Part shown: positions 8,151 through 14,917 of the stretch, piece after piece
Numbering within the stretch: position 1 is the first letter of the stretch
Layout: every line of letters starts with the position of its first letter
Source of the DNA: an uncultured Lachnospiraceae bacterium
GTDB taxonomy: Bacteria; Bacillota; Clostridia; Lachnospirales; Lachnospiraceae
Length of the DNA: 34,523 nt
Reading direction: 5' to 3'
Assembly (NCBI GenBank): GCA_947169935.1
Contig: CAMVRS010000020.1
Location: 1 to 34,523, forward strand
Position numbers and translations under genes: made by a program
The notes under the pieces: generated by a model
Database searches by the model: none
Told to the model about the DNA's origin: nothing
The model's input: only the letters and a program-made list of their open reading frames with translations

Positions 8151-8726
8151 ATGCGTTTACTTGAGGAAAGGATCAGAAAAGACGGCGTTGTTAAACCGGG
8201 AAATGTGCTTAAGGTAGATTCGTTCTTAAACCATCAGATGGATATAGAGCTTTTTAATGAGATGGGTAAGGAATGGAAGAGACTTTACAGTGATGTGAAA
8301 GTTGATAAGATACTTACCATTGAAGCTTCCGGCATAGGCATTGCAGCCATCGCGGCCCAGTATTTTAATGTCCCTGTGGTATTTGCAAAGAAAACAAAGA
8401 CCATCAATCTGGACGGGGATCTGTATTCGACGGAAGTAAAGTCTTTTACACATCAGACGGTTTATAATGTTGTGGTTTCAAAAAGATTTATAAATGCAGG
8501 GGATAATCTGCTGATAATCGACGATTTCCTGGCTAACGGAAACGCCATCAACGGACTTATGGATATAGCCGCTGCTGCCGGGGCAAAGGTTGCGGGAGTG
8601 GGCATAGCCATAGAAAAAGGTTTTCAGGAAGGCGGCAGGGAACTGAGGGAAAAAGGGATCAGAGTTGAATCCCTGGCTATAATAAAGAGCATGGATGCCG
8701 AAAAGGGGACAATAGAATTCGGCTGA
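8151..8726 (+). CDS. xpt: Xanthine phosphoribosyltransferase
   Basis: This 191-residue enzyme has the length of the xanthine PRTase family and its PRPP-binding motif [14 protein letters not shown] (119-132). The N-terminus [21 protein letters not shown] is typical of Xpt, and [11 protein letters not shown] (57-66) corresponds to the conserved loop before the core. It converts xanthine and PRPP to XMP in purine salvage. It lies 12 bases after the last permease gene with a good AGGAGG, so it is probably the last gene of the nucleoside-uptake operon, coupling import to salvage. In Bacillus xpt is controlled by a purine riboswitch; none is visible here because the gene is embedded in the operon. 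Confidence 0.92.
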   Translation: MRLLEERIRKDGVVKPGNVLKVDSFLNHQMDIELFNEMGKEWKRLYSDVKVDKILTIEASGIGIAAIAAQYFNVPVVFAKKTKTINLDGDLYSTEVKSFTHQTVYNVVVSKRFINAGDNLLIIDDFLANGNAINGLMDIAAAAGAKVAGVGIAIEKGFQEGGRELREKGIRVESLAIIKSMDAEKGTIEFG

Positions 8727-8733
8727 AAACTGG

Positions 8734-8762
8734 TTGACATAAGATTTTTATTTCGGTATAAT
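8734..8762 (+). promoter_or_regulatory. Consensus sigma-A promoter of nrdR
   Basis: TTGACA (8734-8739) and TATAAT (8757-8762) are perfect consensus hexamers with the optimal 17-base spacer, starting 7 bases after the xpt stop. This is the strongest promoter in the window by inspection. No terminator is seen between xpt and this promoter, so read-through may also occur. Confidence 0.85.
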
Positions 8763-8784
8763 CTTTAAAGGTTGTTCTTTAAAG
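8763..8784. repeat. Direct pair of CTTTAAAG palindromes downstream of the nrdR promoter
   Basis: The 8-base palindrome CTTTAAAG occurs at 8763-8770 and again at 8777-8784, 14 bases apart, spanning the predicted transcription start near 8769. It does not match the NrdR box as I know it. It may be a regulator site or an AT-rich leader coincidence. Confidence 0.35.
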
Positions 8785-8802
8785 AAACGGAGGAAAAAAC
8801 TT

Positions 8803-9258
8803 ATGAAATGTCCTTTTTGCGGTCATGAAAACACCAGAGTAGTTGATTCGCGTCCGGCTGAGGATAATGCTTCCATCAGAAGGCGCAGAGTCTGCGATGA
8901 ATGTGACAAGCGTTTTACGACTTATGAGAAAGTAGAGACCATACCTCTTATAGTCATCAAGAAAGATGATAACCGTGAGGCATATGACCGTAAGAAGATA
9001 GAGGCCGGAGTGCTGCTTGCCTGCCATAAGCGCCCCATAAGCGCAGAGTCTATCTCCAGACTGGTAGACGAGGTGGAGACAGAGGTCTTCAAACGTGAAG
9101 AGAAGGAAGTCCCCAGCGCTGTGATAGGCGAGATCGTAATGGAAAAACTGGAGAATCTGGATACCGTAGCCTACGTGCGTTTTGCATCGGTATACCGCGA
9201 ATTCAAAGATATCAATACTTTCATGGACGAATTGAAGAAAGTACTTGATAAGAAGTAA
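8803..9258 (+). CDS. nrdR: Transcriptional repressor NrdR
   Basis: This 151-residue protein has the NrdR architecture: an N-terminal zinc ribbon with C3-x2-C6 and C31-x2-C34, the signature VVDSRPAEDNASIRRRR in between, and an ATP-cone domain from about 46 to 136 (VIKKDDNREAYDRKKIEAG). It senses ATP/dATP and represses ribonucleotide reductase genes. The length is as expected. A good AGGAGG-like site (GGAGG near 8789) precedes the ATG. No ribonucleotide reductase genes lie in the window. It shares a transcript with the small membrane protein gene 8 bases downstream. Confidence 0.96.
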   Translation: MKCPFCGHENTRVVDSRPAEDNASIRRRRVCDECDKRFTTYEKVETIPLIVIKKDDNREAYDRKKIEAGVLLACHKRPISAESISRLVDEVETEVFKREEKEVPSAVIGEIVMEKLENLDTVAYVRFASVYREFKDINTFMDELKKVLDKK

Positions 9259-9266
9259 GAAGGATA

Positions 9267-9863
9267 ATGGCAGATACAGAAGTTAAGGAAGAAGAAAAAG
9301 CTTCCCGTTACGAACAGGGAATATATTCTTATGAAATGGTTGCAGAGGCGGATGATGCAAGGGTTGAAGCTCAGCGTATCGCCCGCCTTGAGAAGCAGCT
9401 TGATTATACAAGGCCGGCATTTGTGCTGGCTTTTTACAAAAAAGCCCTTGAAGACCGTGTTTTCAAAACGGTAGAGGGCTTTTCCTATCTGGTGCATCTG
9501 CGAAATTATCTCGAGAGCCGCAAGGAAGATCTTTCGGGAGTCATTCCGCCCATTCCCGCGGATTATATGAGTGAGCGGGCTCACTACCGCATGCTCATTA
9601 ACGAGGTCAAGGATAATCTCAAAAAAGAAAAAAAGAGAAGCCGCAAGCTTAAACATAACAATACCACCATGGGCATAGTCATTGCCGCTCTCGTGGTGGC
9701 TCTTATAGCAATGCTGGCGATAGCGCTGGTCAGCGATAATCCCAATATACTCAATTATGAGAGAGTGCTCCAGGATAAGTATGCTGCATGGGAAAAGGAA
9801 CTTGATGAACGTGAGGAACTTATCAGGGAAAAAGAACTGGAGCTTAAAAGAGAGCAAAATTAA
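9267..9863 (+). CDS. Unknown membrane protein with coiled-coil flanks
   Basis: I do not recognise this 198-residue protein. The N-terminal half is soluble and charged, with a segment around 40-90 that looks helical (LDYTRPAFVLAFYKKAL). A basic stretch KKEKKRSRKLKHNN (120-132) precedes a single membrane helix at about 135-156. The final 40 residues are Glu/Lys-rich with heptad-like spacing, suggesting a coiled coil. The positive-inside rule puts the N-terminal part in the cytoplasm and the coiled coil outside. It starts 8 bases after nrdR and probably shares its promoter. A link to septum, wall or nucleotide metabolism would be guesswork. Confidence 0.7.
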   Translation: MADTEVKEEEKASRYEQGIYSYEMVAEADDARVEAQRIARLEKQLDYTRPAFVLAFYKKALEDRVFKTVEGFSYLVHLRNYLESRKEDLSGVIPPIPADYMSERAHYRMLINEVKDNLKKEKKRSRKLKHNNTTMGIVIAALVVALIAMLAIALVSDNPNILNYERVLQDKYAAWEKELDEREELIREKELELKREQN

Positions 9864-9909
9864 TTCTTTCATTTCACAGAATGAACATAATAATATACTA
9901 TTATTAAAA

Positions 9910-9987
9910 AAGATTCTTCGTCGCTGCGCTCCTCAGAATGATAATACAGTACAGTGCGTGTCATCCTGAGCGAAGCGAAGGATCTTT
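9910..9987. repeat. Imperfect palindromic intergenic repeat (REP/MITE-like)
   Basis: The left arm AAGATTCTTCGTCGCTGCGC, beginning at 9910, is an imperfect inverted copy of the right arm around 9959-9987, which reads TCATCCTGAGCGAAGCGAAG followed by GATCTTT. The right-arm core (9966-9987) recurs with two mismatches at 14141-14162, showing that it is dispersed. No open reading frame or transposase is present. The nearby 9864-9909 stretch is AT-rich and holds nothing else I can name. Confidence 0.7.
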
Positions 9988-10013
9988 ACAAAAGTATATT
10001 TAACCATTAATAA
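9985..10013 (+). promoter_or_regulatory. Possible promoter of the two-component operon
   Basis: TTTACA (9985-9990) and TAATAA (10008-10013) are 17 bases apart, about 30 bases before the response-regulator start. The first hexamer overlaps the end of the palindromic repeat, so the repeat may supply part of the promoter. The -10 match is only moderate. Confidence 0.4.
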
Positions 10014-10044
10014 TGCAGTGTTAACAATCCCGGAGGTTACACAT

Positions 10045-10728
10045 ATGGAAAAAGCACGTATACTGGTTGTTGACGATGAGAGCAGGATGAGGAAGCTGGT
10101 CAGGGATTTCCTTGTCAGGAATGATTATGCTGTGCTGGAAGCAGAAGACGGAAGCGCAGCTCTCGATATATTCTATGCCGATAATAATATCGATCTTCTT
10201 ATACTGGATGTCATGATGCCAAAGATGGATGGCTGGGAAGTATGCAAGGAGATAAGAAAGACTTCGCAGGTGCCCATTATCATGCTGACTGCCCGCGGCG
10301 AGGAAAGGGATGAGCTGCTGGGATTTAAGCTGGGCGTTGATGAATACATGTCCAAGCCTTTCAGCCCCAAGATTCTGGTGGCCAGGGTTGAGGCGATACT
10401 GCGCCGCAGCACGGGCATGAGTGAAGATGCGCGCATTGAAGCGGGCGGAGTGGTAGTGGATAAAGTGGCGCATACCGTATTTGTTGACGGAGCCGCTATC
10501 GATCTTTCTTTCAAGGAATTTGAACTTCTGACTTTCTTTATGGAGAACCAGGGTATAGCCCTGTCAAGAGAGAAGATATTAAACAGTGTCTGGAATTATG
10601 ATTATTTCGGCGACGCCAGGACTATCGATACCCACGTTAAGAAGCTGCGCAGCAAGATGGGCCCCAAAGGGGATTATATCCATACTATCTGGGGACTTGG
10701 GTATAAGTTTGATACGAAGGAAGCATAA
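10045..10728 (+). CDS. OmpR/PhoB-family response regulator
   Basis: This 227-residue protein has a receiver domain (about 4-118) with acidic pair D10-D11, phospho-acceptor D55 (LLILDVMMP) and conserved K104 (SKPF), then a winged-helix DNA-binding domain (about 130-225) ending in RTIDTHVKKLRSKMG and IWGLGYKF. On phosphorylation it should bind DNA as a dimer. The ATG at 10045 has CGGAGG at 10031-10036; an upstream in-frame start at 10018 would place the Shine-Dalgarno inside the gene and was rejected. The cognate kinase gene follows after 2 bases. The signal and regulon are unknown; no obvious target gene lies next to it. Confidence 0.93.
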   Translation: MEKARILVVDDESRMRKLVRDFLVRNDYAVLEAEDGSAALDIFYADNNIDLLILDVMMPKMDGWEVCKEIRKTSQVPIIMLTARGEERDELLGFKLGVDEYMSKPFSPKILVARVEAILRRSTGMSEDARIEAGGVVVDKVAHTVFVDGAAIDLSFKEFELLTFFMENQGIALSREKILNSVWNYDYFGDARTIDTHVKKLRSKMGPKGDYIHTIWGLGYKFDTKEA

Positions 10729-10730
10729 GG

Positions 10731-12230
10731 ATGCCGGAAGAGAAAAAGAAAAAATGCAGGAGCATATTTTCAACGCTCAAGTTCCAGATGACGGTGACTT
10801 ATGTTGTCCTTTTGGTTGCCACTTTTTGGGGACTCTGTTTTTTTAATGATTACTTTCTTGAATTAAATTATCTGAATTATAAAAAAGATAATCTGATAGA
10901 AATCTACAGCAGGCTTTATCAGGCTAATGAAAATGATGATTTCGGTGATTCCGATTTTGAAAGCGAGATCATTGAGCTCTGTAATAATTACAACGTCAGT
11001 TTTGTCGTGACTGACGCTTCTTCAAATACAATATATTCAAATATCAAGGATCCGGGGCAGATATCCAGGCAGCTTAGGGATATCGTTTTTTCACGTGATG
11101 TTTTAGATAAAGAAGTTGTCATTGAAAATGAACAGTACAGCTTATACAATATGCGGGATCCGGCTACGGAGGCTGAATACGCGGTACTGTGGGGCGATCT
11201 AGATGACGATTCTTTTTTTATGGTGAGGACGGCGCTTGAAAGCGTTAGGGAGAGTGCGCGTATAGCCAATAAAAATCTGTTCACCATAGGCGTTGTGGCA
11301 ATGCTTATCGCTGCTGTGATAATCTGGGTGGTGACAAACACTATAACTAAGCCAATAAAATCGCTGGTTGAGGTTTCCGAGCATATGTCCGGTATGGATT
11401 TTGAAGTGCGGTATAACGGACATTACAATAATGAGATGGATGATCTTGGCGAGAATATAAACAGTCTGGCTGACAGTCTTAAGGATAATATAGGGCGTTT
11501 AAAGACTGCGAATATTGAGCTTCAGAGGGATGTTGAAGCCAGGATGAACGCCGATGAGAGACGTAAGGAATTCCTTGCGAATGTCTCCCACGAATTAAAG
11601 ACGCCTATCGCGCTGATCCAGGGATATGCGGAAGGCCTTAAGGACGGCATCATAGAGGATCAGGAGAGCAGGGATTATTATTGCGACGTTATCATGGATG
11701 AGACCCGCAAGATGAACCATCTTGTAAAATACCTCATTTCTTTGAATCAGGTGGAGAGCGGTGAAGATGCCATGGTCATAGAGCGTTTTGATCTGGATGC
11801 GCTGATAAATGCCAGTGTCAATTCTTTTGCCCAGATGTGTGAGCAGAATGAGATAAAGATGATCTATAACGGCGCTCCCGGACTCTTTGTCTGGGGTGAT
11901 GAATACCAGGTGGAAGAAGTTCTGAGAAACTATATATCGAATGCCGTGCATTACTGCAGCGGCAGGAAAGAGATAGTTATCCGGGTAGAACGTCAGGAAG
12001 ATAAGATACGTACCTGTGTATTCAACAGCGGGAATCCCATCCCGGAGGAAAGCCTGGGAAGATTATGGGAGAAGTTTTATAAGGTGGATAAAGCCAGGAC
12101 CCGCGAATACGGGGGCAGCGGCCTGGGACTTTCGATAGTAAAGGCTATAATGGAATCGATGCATCAGAAATACGGCGTATGTAATAAGGATGACGGCGTT
12201 GAATTCTATTTCGAACTGTCGACCAGATAA
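10731..12230 (+). CDS. Membrane sensor histidine kinase
   Basis: This 499-residue kinase has membrane helix 1 at about 20-38, an extracellular sensor region at about 40-180, helix 2 at about 184-205, a HAMP linker (205-258), HisKA with the phospho-acceptor His287 in FLANVSHELKTPIALIQGYA, and a HATPase domain with N-box N400/N404 (LRNYISNAVHY) and GGSGLGLSIVK near 461-471. The layout is that of PhoR/VanS-type kinases. It is encoded 2 bases after its presumed partner regulator. The sensor region matches no motif I recognise. It is rich in acidic residues at about 66-84, which might bind cations or cationic peptides (speculation). Confidence 0.93.
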   Translation: MPEEKKKKCRSIFSTLKFQMTVTYVVLLVATFWGLCFFNDYFLELNYLNYKKDNLIEIYSRLYQANENDDFGDSDFESEIIELCNNYNVSFVVTDASSNTIYSNIKDPGQISRQLRDIVFSRDVLDKEVVIENEQYSLYNMRDPATEAEYAVLWGDLDDDSFFMVRTALESVRESARIANKNLFTIGVVAMLIAAVIIWVVTNTITKPIKSLVEVSEHMSGMDFEVRYNGHYNNEMDDLGENINSLADSLKDNIGRLKTANIELQRDVEARMNADERRKEFLANVSHELKTPIALIQGYAEGLKDGIIEDQESRDYYCDVIMDETRKMNHLVKYLISLNQVESGEDAMVIERFDLDALINASVNSFAQMCEQNEIKMIYNGAPGLFVWGDEYQVEEVLRNYISNAVHYCSGRKEIVIRVERQEDKIRTCVFNSGNPIPEESLGRLWEKFYKVDKARTREYGGSGLGLSIVKAIMESMHQKYGVCNKDDGVEFYFELSTR

Positions 12231-12248
12231 AAGGCTTTTACAATTTGA

Positions 12249-12277
12249 TTGAAAAAACTGCATATTTATGGTATTAT
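12249..12277 (+). promoter_or_regulatory. Promoter placing the yqeG start at +1 (leaderless)
   Basis: TTGAAA (12249-12254) and TATTAT (12272-12277) each match consensus at five of six positions with a 17-base spacer. Transcription would begin about 7 bases downstream of the -10, which is exactly the ATG at 12284. No Shine-Dalgarno sequence exists upstream of that ATG. Confidence 0.65.
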
Positions 12278-12283
12278 CTGCCA

Positions 12284-12796
12284 ATGAGTATATTTAAGAA
12301 TTTATATCCGGATACATATTATAAAAATGCCTACAAAGTTGATTATGAATCCTTTCATGATCGCGGTTACAGGGGCATTATTTTTGATATCGACAATACT
12401 CTTGTTCCCCATGATGCGCCTGCGGATGCTAAGTCTGCGCTTTTGGTAAAGCGTCTTAAAAAGCGCGGCTTTAAAGTGGAGATAGTATCCAATAACGAAG
12501 AGCCCCGTGTGAAGAGCTTTGCTGCCGGGGTGGGCAGCGGCTATGTATATAAAGCCGGCAAGCCTGGAAGCAGGGGCTATCTTGAGGCTGTAAAAAAGAT
12601 GGGGCTTAAGAGGGAGCAGGTGCTGGTCATAGGCGATCAGCTTTTTACCGATATCTGGGGAGCCAACCGCAGCGGACTGCACAGCCTTCTGGTGGGCAGG
12701 ATAAATGCAAAAGAGCCCTTTCATATACATCTGAAAAGAGTATTGGAGAGGCGCATAAAATTAGTCTATTTTCTGGAAAAGAGGCTGGGAAGATGA
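12284..12796 (+). CDS. yqeG: YqeG-family HAD IIIA-type phosphatase
   Basis: This 170-residue protein starts MSIFKNLYPDTYY, like other YqeG proteins, and has the HAD motif I FDIDNTLVP (D35, D37), motif II in VEIVSNNEE, Lys in KAGKPGSRGY and motif IV GDQLFTDIWGA. Members are soluble phosphatases; a mitochondrial relative dephosphorylates phosphatidylglycerophosphate, but the bacterial substrate here is not established. An in-frame TTG at 12245 would start inside the promoter and was rejected. The gene overlaps aroE by four bases (ATGA), so it heads the shikimate operon. This association recurs in Firmicutes, though its functional reason is unclear. Confidence 0.88.
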   Translation: MSIFKNLYPDTYYKNAYKVDYESFHDRGYRGIIFDIDNTLVPHDAPADAKSALLVKRLKKRGFKVEIVSNNEEPRVKSFAAGVGSGYVYKAGKPGSRGYLEAVKKMGLKREQVLVIGDQLFTDIWGANRSGLHSLLVGRINAKEPFHIHLKRVLERRIKLVYFLEKRLGR

Positions 12797-13674
12797 GCGC
12801 AGCCATTAGTGCACATACCGGACTGCTGGGACTTTTGGGGCATCCGGTAGGTCATTCCAAATCACCACTGATACATAACAGACTGGCAGAGCATTTTGAT
12901 CTGGACCTGCGTTATCTGGCGTATGACGTAGAGCCGGATTCTTTGCGTGCGGCTGCAGAGGGGGCGTATGCCCTTAAGATAAAAGGGCTTAATGTTACCG
13001 TTCCCCATAAACAGGCTATAAGGGAATTTGTTGCGGCAGAGGACGAGATGGCATCACGCATAGGTGCTGTAAATACTCTTAAACGTGAAGCAAATGGCTG
13101 GCATGGCTATAATACCGATATGCCGGGGTTTTTACGTGCGCTTGATTCGGACGGCGTTTCCCTTAAAGGCAAAAATGTGGTGGTACTGGGTGCGGGCGGC
13201 GCAGCCAGGGCTATAGTCTGCGGTATTCTGGAAAGCGGCGTTAATAAACTGCTGATCTTTAACAGGACTCTTGAAAACGCCGTTAAGATGCAGGAGTATT
13301 TTGCCGGGTTTTATCCCGAAGCCGATATGACCTGCGCTTCATCGGCAGAGGATCTGGTCACGGTCATGAAAACCTGCGGTGATGACTGGATCGCCGTTAA
13401 TACCACCAGCGTGGGCATGTATCCCAATGTGGATGATATCCTTATTGATGATAAACGTTTTTACGAATTGTGCAGGACCGGCGTGGATATTATATTCAAT
13501 CCTCCGGTAACTTCATTTATGAAGGCCGTAGAAGGGGCACGGGAAGGAAACCGCGCATATAACGGGCTTAAGATGCTGCTCTTCCAGGGCGTGCGTTCCT
13601 TTGAGATATGGAATGATGTTGAAGTGCCTGATGAGGTAGCGATGGAAATCTATGATGAACTGTTGAAAGGATAA
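12793..13674 (+). CDS. aroE: Shikimate dehydrogenase
   Basis: This 293-residue enzyme reduces 3-dehydroshikimate to shikimate with NADPH. Visible motifs are GHPVGHSKSPLIHN (16-29) binding shikimate, NVTVPHK with catalytic Lys73, NTD with Asp109 of the catalytic pair, the Rossmann loop GAGGAARAI (about 133-141), NRT, VNTTSVGM, and NGLKMLLFQG near the end. Length is normal for the family. Its ATG overlaps the yqeG stop, indicating coupled translation. The following genes encode the preceding (aroQ) and next (aroK) pathway steps. Confidence 0.96.
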   Translation: MSAAISAHTGLLGLLGHPVGHSKSPLIHNRLAEHFDLDLRYLAYDVEPDSLRAAAEGAYALKIKGLNVTVPHKQAIREFVAAEDEMASRIGAVNTLKREANGWHGYNTDMPGFLRALDSDGVSLKGKNVVVLGAGGAARAIVCGILESGVNKLLIFNRTLENAVKMQEYFAGFYPEADMTCASSAEDLVTVMKTCGDDWIAVNTTSVGMYPNVDDILIDDKRFYELCRTGVDIIFNPPVTSFMKAVEGAREGNRAYNGLKMLLFQGVRSFEIWNDVEVPDEVAMEIYDELLKG

Positions 13675-13679
13675 TACTC

Positions 13680-14144
13680 ATGAAACTTCTTATCATAAAC
13701 GGACCCAATATCAATTTCCTTGGTATACGTGAAAAGGCAGTATACGGAAATGAGGATTACGACTTTCTTCTTAAGATGATCGAGAATAAAGCCAAAGAAC
13801 TGGATATACGCATAGAGGTTTTCCAGTCCAATCATGAAGGTGCCATCATTGACCGCATACAGGATGCATATTTTGATGAGACCGAAGGCATCATAATTAA
13901 TCCCGGCGCCTATACGCATTATTCCTATGCAATAAGGGATGCTCTTGCTTCAGTCAGCATGCCTAAGATAGAGATACACATATCGGATATCATGCAGCGC
14001 GAAGAATTTCGCCATCATTCGGTTACAGCCGAGGTATGCAATGAGCAGATCAAGGGACTGGGGCTTGAAGGCTATATCGTTGCAATAGAGCATATGATGA
14101 AAATGCTCGCAGATTCCGGTCAGACCGGGGCTCAGTCAAGCTGA
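13680..14144 (+). CDS. aroQ: Type II 3-dehydroquinate dehydratase
   Basis: This 154-residue enzyme dehydrates 3-dehydroquinate to 3-dehydroshikimate and normally forms a dodecamer. Motifs: NGPNINFLGIRE with catalytic Tyr22 in AVYGNEDY, FQSNHEG, INPGAYTHYS and EIHISD with catalytic His100, then REEFRHHS. It begins 5 bases after aroE. The last residues (DSGQTGAQSS) extend past the family core and are encoded by sequence next to and within a dispersed repeat (14130-14162), which also supplies the TGA stop. This looks like a tail altered by repeat insertion, harmless because it lies beyond the fold. Confidence 0.95.
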   Translation: MKLLIINGPNINFLGIREKAVYGNEDYDFLLKMIENKAKELDIRIEVFQSNHEGAIIDRIQDAYFDETEGIIINPGAYTHYSYAIRDALASVSMPKIEIHISDIMQREEFRHHSVTAEVCNEQIKGLGLEGYIVAIEHMMKMLADSGQTGAQSS

Positions 14145-14162
14145 GCGCAGCAAAGGATCTTT
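14130..14162. repeat. Partial copy of the dispersed repeat, spanning the aroQ stop
   Basis: Bases 14141-14162 match 9966-9987 at 20 of 22 positions (the CTGAGCGNAGCNAAGGATCT core). The copy begins with a hairpin, GCTCAG (14130-14135) against CTGAGC (14141-14146). The aroQ stop TGA (14142-14144) is inside the core. The repeat fills nearly all of the aroQ-aroK gap. Confidence 0.65.
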
Positions 14163-14177
14163 TGTTGAGGGTGTTTT

Positions 14178-14693
14178 ATGAACAGTATCGTATTAATAGG
14201 TTATATGGGAGCCGGAAAGAGCAGCGTGGCATTCTCTCTGGCAAGGGAATGCGGACTGACTTTTCTGGATACCGATGCACGTATAGCAGCCCTCTGCGGC
14301 ATGAGTATAAGCGATATCTTTAAGGAATACGGGGAGCCTTACTTCAGGGACAGGGAGACACGCCTTTTAAAGAGCCTTAAGGAAGAAGGCTTTAAGGGTA
14401 TCTTATCCACCGGCGGCGGTATGCCCCTTAAAGAAGAAAACAGGCAGCTCATGAAAGATCTGGGGACGGTTTTCTACTTGAAGGCTAAGCCTTCGACGAT
14501 CGCTGAGCGGCTTTCCCATGATACCAGCAGACCGCTCTTAGCCGGCGCTAAAGATCAGGCTGAGAAGGAGCAGCGTATCGCTGATATGCTTGCCGGGAGA
14601 GAGCCGGCATACGAGGATGCCGCGGATGTGGTGATAGATACCGATGAGCAATCAGTTCAGGAAATAGTAGACAAGATATTAAAATCCTCATAA
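14178..14693 (+). CDS. aroK: Shikimate kinase
   Basis: This 171-residue kinase phosphorylates shikimate with ATP. It shows Walker A GYMGAGKSS (8-16), the shikimate-binding DTD (31-33), YFRDRETRLL, STGGGMP and the lid-region Arg in DTSRPLLAG, followed by REPAYEDAADVVIDTD. Length is standard. It is the last gene of yqeG-aroE-aroQ-aroK; a terminator overlaps its stop codon. A weak upstream site (TTGAGGGTG) precedes the ATG. The chorismate branch genes are not in the window. Confidence 0.95.
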   Translation: MNSIVLIGYMGAGKSSVAFSLARECGLTFLDTDARIAALCGMSISDIFKEYGEPYFRDRETRLLKSLKEEGFKGILSTGGGMPLKEENRQLMKDLGTVFYLKAKPSTIAERLSHDTSRPLLAGAKDQAEKEQRIADMLAGREPAYEDAADVVIDTDEQSVQEIVDKILKSS

Positions 14694-14708
14694 ACATGAG
14701 GATTTTTC
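14682..14708 (+). terminator. Rho-independent terminator of the aro operon
   Basis: AAATCCTCAT (14682-14691) pairs with ATGAGGATTT (14696-14705) around AAAC, then TTC. The aroK stop TAA begins at the last base of the left arm, so the coding region runs into the hairpin. Confidence 0.85.
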
Positions 14709-14733
14709 TATTATAATAGATGACATTCTATAG

Positions 14734-14799
14734 AGCGGTGACTGCAGGTACAGCCATCGGGCGCCTTTGAAGTGAAGTGGCGTACCTGCAGACACCGCT
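14734..14799. other. Long intergenic stem-loop, unknown element or small RNA
   Basis: AGCGGTG (14734-14740) and CTGCAGGTAC (14742-14751) pair with GTACCTGCAG (14782-14791) and CACCGCT (14793-14799). This makes a 17-pair stem broken only by one A-A mismatch. GCC/GGC (14753-14755, 14779-14781) can extend it past a bulged A. The loop contains GGGCGCC. No T-run follows directly. A perfect TATAAT (14712-14717) lies upstream without a convincing -35. I cannot assign it to a known RNA family. Confidence 0.55.
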
Positions 14800-14805
14800 G
14801 AAAGA

Positions 14806-14850
14806 AACACTGGTAAATTAATATAAACATATATGCAGTGTTCTGATTTT
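14806..14850 (+). terminator. Weak hairpin with T-rich tail, possible terminator
   Basis: AACACTG (14806-14812) pairs with CAGTGTT (14836-14842) across a 23-base AT-rich loop, followed by CTGATTTTTCTT. It could end a transcript that contains the stem-loop just upstream. The long loop makes it less convincing than the other terminators here. Confidence 0.35.
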
Positions 14851-14852
14851 TC

Positions 14853-14881
14853 TTGCAGAAATTGCCAAGATACGCTATACT
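14853..14881 (+). promoter_or_regulatory. Probable promoter of the NUDIX operon
   Basis: TTGCAG (14853-14858) and TATACT (14876-14881) have a 17-base spacer, 36 bases before the NUDIX start codon. It lies downstream of the stem-loop, so the stem-loop is not part of this transcript's leader. Confidence 0.6.
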
Positions 14882-14917
14882 AATTTCAATTGTGCACATC
14901 CACAGGAGGACTACAGT

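Noticed and set aside
9171-9872. A 233-codon open frame on the minus strand
   Set aside because: It lies antisense to nrdR and the coiled-coil gene, which have good starts, motifs and spacing; the translation is low-complexity Phe/Leu/Ile-rich and has no recognisable domain.
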